Shown piece by piece: positions 6,246 through 7,531 of a DNA stretch of 7,531 nt (within the stretch, counting starts at the first letter, position 1; every line of letters begins with the position of its first letter). This DNA comes from Lautropia sp. SCN 70-15 (GTDB lineage: Bacteria; Pseudomonadota; Gammaproteobacteria; Burkholderiales; Burkholderiaceae_E). The DNA is taken from contig MEEC01000126.1 in assembly GCA_001724315.1 (NCBI GenBank), positions 1-7,531 on the forward strand, read 5' to 3'. The notes under the pieces are model-generated. The model searched no databases and was not told the origin of the DNA. It saw only the letters and a list, made by a program, of their open reading frames with translations. Position numbers and translations under genes: made by a program.

Positions 6246-6247
6246 AG
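6220..6247 (-). promoter_or_regulatory. Possible sigma-70 promoter in front of lutC
   Basis: A perfect TATAAT (6225 to 6220) stands out in this GC-rich DNA. A weak -35 candidate, CTGAAC (6247 to 6242), lies 16 bases upstream and overlaps the end of pncB. Transcription would begin near 6213, leaving a leader of about 20 bases with GGGGGAG before the ATG at 6191. It would allow lutC and the genes after it to be expressed independently of pncB. The -35 match is poor (3 of 6). Confidence 0.5.
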
Positions 6248-7419
6248 CGGCCGACCTCGAAGACCTGCCTGAGGTAATTCAGGTAGGCCGGGTCGTCGCA
6301 CATCGTCTTTTCCGGCGCATCGGACAGCTTGGCCACCGGCTGGCCATTGCAGCGGACCATCTTGATCACGATCTGCAGCGGCTGGTAACCGAGGTCGTTG
6401 GTCAGGTTGGTCCCGATGCCGAACGAGAGCCGGGCCCGGTCGCGGAAGCGCTGGTACAGCTCGACCATCAGCGGGAAGGTCAGCGAATCCGAGAACACCA
6501 GCGTCTTGCCCTTCGGCTCGACGCGGTTGGCCTCGTAGTGCGCGATCAGCCGCTCGCCCCAGTCGAAGGGATCGCCGGAATCGTGGCGCGCGCCGTCGAA
6601 CAGCTTGCAGAAGTACATGTCGAAGTCGCGCAGGAAGGCGTCGAAGCCGTAGGTGTCCGACAGCGCGATCCCGAGGTCGCCGCGATACTCGCGCGCCCAC
6701 ATCTCGAAGGCGAAGGCCTGGGAATCGCGCAGCCGCGGGCCCAGCGCCTGGCAGGCCTGCATGTACTCGTGCGCCATGGTGCCCAGGGGCGTGAGGCCGT
6801 GCTTCATCGCGAACAGCACGTTCGAGGTGCCGGCCAGGTGATCGCCCAGCCCCTTCGCGGCGGTGAGCAGGACCTCCTCGTGCCAGACGCGCGAGAAGCG
6901 CCGCCGGGTGCCGTAGTCGGCGATCTTCATGCCGGCCAGCTCGGACCGTCCGGTGATCATCGCGATCTTCTCGTCGAGCCGCCGCCGGCCTTCCGCGTAG
7001 TCGGGCTCGGGCGCGAGGTTGCGGAACCAGACCTCGTTGACGATCGCGAGCACCGGAATCTCGAACAGGATCGTGTGCAGCCAGGGCCCGCGGATCGTGA
7101 TCTCGATCTCGCCATTGTCCAGCGGCGAGGGCGCGACCGAGATGTACTTGCGATTCATCTGGAACAGGCCGAGGAAATCGACGAAGTCGCTCTTGATGAA
7201 GCGCAGGCCGCGCAGGTACTGCAGCTCGGCTTCGCGAAAGCGCAGCGAGCAGAGGTTCTGGAGCTCTTCCTCGATCTCGGCCACGTGAGGGCGCAGGTCG
7301 ACGCCGGGCGTGCGGCACTTGAAGCGGTACTCGGCCTGCGCGCCGGGAAAGTGATGCAGCACGACCTGCATCATCGTGAACTTGTACAGGTCGGTGTCGA
7401 GCAGCGAGCTGATGATCAT
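6244..7419 (-). CDS. pncB: Nicotinate phosphoribosyltransferase
   Basis: PncB makes nicotinate mononucleotide from nicotinate and PRPP with ATP hydrolysis, the entry step of NAD salvage in the cytosol. The 391-residue length is normal for the proteobacterial enzyme. Signatures: N-terminal LLDTDLYKFTMMQVVLHHFP (6-25), IADYGTRRRFS (167-176), GTSNVLFA (197-204), and GTMAHEYMQ (213-221) with His217, the expected phosphorylated catalytic histidine. Further on are RHDSGDPFDWGERL (278-291), VFSDSL (308-313) and FGIGTNLTND (333-342). The ATG at 7419 gives the usual N-terminus, but the bases before it (GCGCCGAATCCG) hold no good Shine-Dalgarno. Instead an 11-codon upstream ORF ends across the start codon. 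It is first of the five-gene minus-strand cluster, followed after 52 bases by lutC. Position within NAD metabolism could link it to the downstream oxidoreductase genes, but this is inference. Confidence 0.95.
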   Translation of the reverse strand: MIISSLLDTDLYKFTMMQVVLHHFPGAQAEYRFKCRTPGVDLRPHVAEIEEELQNLCSLRFREAELQYLRGLRFIKSDFVDFLGLFQMNRKYISVAPSPLDNGEIEITIRGPWLHTILFEIPVLAIVNEVWFRNLAPEPDYAEGRRRLDEKIAMITGRSELAGMKIADYGTRRRFSRVWHEEVLLTAAKGLGDHLAGTSNVLFAMKHGLTPLGTMAHEYMQACQALGPRLRDSQAFAFEMWAREYRGDLGIALSDTYGFDAFLRDFDMYFCKLFDGARHDSGDPFDWGERLIAHYEANRVEPKGKTLVFSDSLTFPLMVELYQRFRDRARLSFGIGTNLTNDLGYQPLQIVIKMVRCNGQPVAKLSDAPEKTMCDDPAYLNYLRQVFEVGR

Positions 7420-7451
7420 CGGATTCGGCGCGATGCCGCTTGGCGGCGCAT
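7416..7451 (-). CDS. Possible 11-codon leader ORF overlapping the pncB start
   Basis: An ATG at 7451 opens the frame MRRQAASRRIR, and its TGA overlaps the pncB ATG in the form ATGA. This is the arrangement used for translational coupling. It is notable because pncB lacks a clear ribosome binding site of its own. The leader ORF's only good site, AGGGGAA (7476 to 7470), is too far away unless the hairpin at 7455-7469 folds and brings it within about 5 bases. An ORF this short can arise by chance, and no known peptide is recognised. Confidence 0.25.
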   Translation of the reverse strand: MRRQAASRRIR

Positions 7452-7454
7452 GGG

Positions 7455-7469
7455 GCGCCCGGCGGGCGC
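7455..7469 (-). other. GC-rich hairpin in the pncB leader
   Basis: On the minus strand GCGCCC pairs with GGGCGC around a GCC loop: six G-C pairs and no mismatch. Outer GGG (7474-7472) and CCC (7454-7452) can extend the stem past a two-base AA bulge, which would hide the AGGGGAA site. It would lie at the very 5' end of a transcript started from the -10 at 7487-7482. It may stabilise mRNA or modulate translation; no known riboswitch class is recognised. Confidence 0.35.
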
Positions 7470-7481
7470 TTCCCCTGCGCG

Positions 7482-7511
7482 ATGATACCCGCCCCGGTAG
7501 CGTGAGCTCAC
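7482..7511 (-). promoter_or_regulatory. Possible promoter for pncB
   Basis: TATCAT (7487 to 7482) matches the -10 consensus at five of six bases. A weak -35 candidate, GTGAGC (7511 to 7506), lies 18 bases upstream. Transcription would begin near 7476, giving a leader of nearly 60 bases. The region 7420-7531 otherwise holds only the leader hairpin and short ORF described separately; no gene is seen between 7452 and the window end. Confidence 0.35.
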
Positions 7512-7531
7512 TCCGCGCGGGACGGACTTCC

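Noticed and set aside
6100..7485. 461-codon open frame on the plus strand
   Set aside because: Antisense to pncB and part of lutC; composition typical of a GC shadow and no recognisable family.

Overview
This is a GC-rich (roughly two-thirds G+C), gene-dense stretch of bacterial chromosome. The gene set (RecBCD-type recombination, a polyhydroxyalkanoate-system protein, a bacterial acyl-CoA-binding protein, LutC, PncB) and the protein sequences suggest a betaproteobacterium, most likely Burkholderiales. This is inferred from remembered homologues, not from a search. I see no mobile element, CRISPR array, rRNA or tRNA, and no phage genes.

Layout: (1) 1-2083, minus strand, the first ~694 codons of recC, cut by the left window edge. 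(2) 2139-2600, minus, a small four-helix CopD-like membrane protein directly upstream of recC. (3) 2601-2699, a short divergent intergenic region built around a near-palindromic -10 element. (4) 2700-2957, plus, a single acyl-CoA-binding protein, the only plus-strand gene supported. (5) 2980-7419, minus, five tightly packed genes read right to left: pncB (nicotinate phosphoribosyltransferase), a lone LutC/LUD-domain protein, a D-isomer-specific 2-hydroxyacid dehydrogenase of the glyoxylate/hydroxypyruvate reductase type, a small polyhydroxyalkanoic-acid-system protein, and a putative Na+/H+ antiporter with a TTG start. Gaps are 52, -1, 20 and 28 bases. (6) 7420-7531, the pncB leader, with a promoter-like -10, a strong small hairpin and an 11-codon leader ORF whose stop overlaps the pncB start.

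The five-gene cluster mixes NAD salvage (PncB), oxidation or reduction of small hydroxyacids (LutC and the dehydrogenase, whose genes overlap by one base), carbon storage (PHA protein) and ion homeostasis (antiporter). A shared redox or carbon-overflow role is plausible but only inferred. There may be a second promoter in front of lutC.

The most unusual signal is inside recC. Compared with the remembered E. coli protein, about 100 residues are missing near residues 305-328, with the frame intact on both sides. The missing part is the segment carrying the conserved HSPxREVEVLHD-type motif. The rest looks like ordinary core chromosome, and I do not see a clearly novel multi-gene system. The long plus-strand open frames opposite recC, the antiporter, the dehydrogenase and pncB look like antisense shadows caused by high GC.
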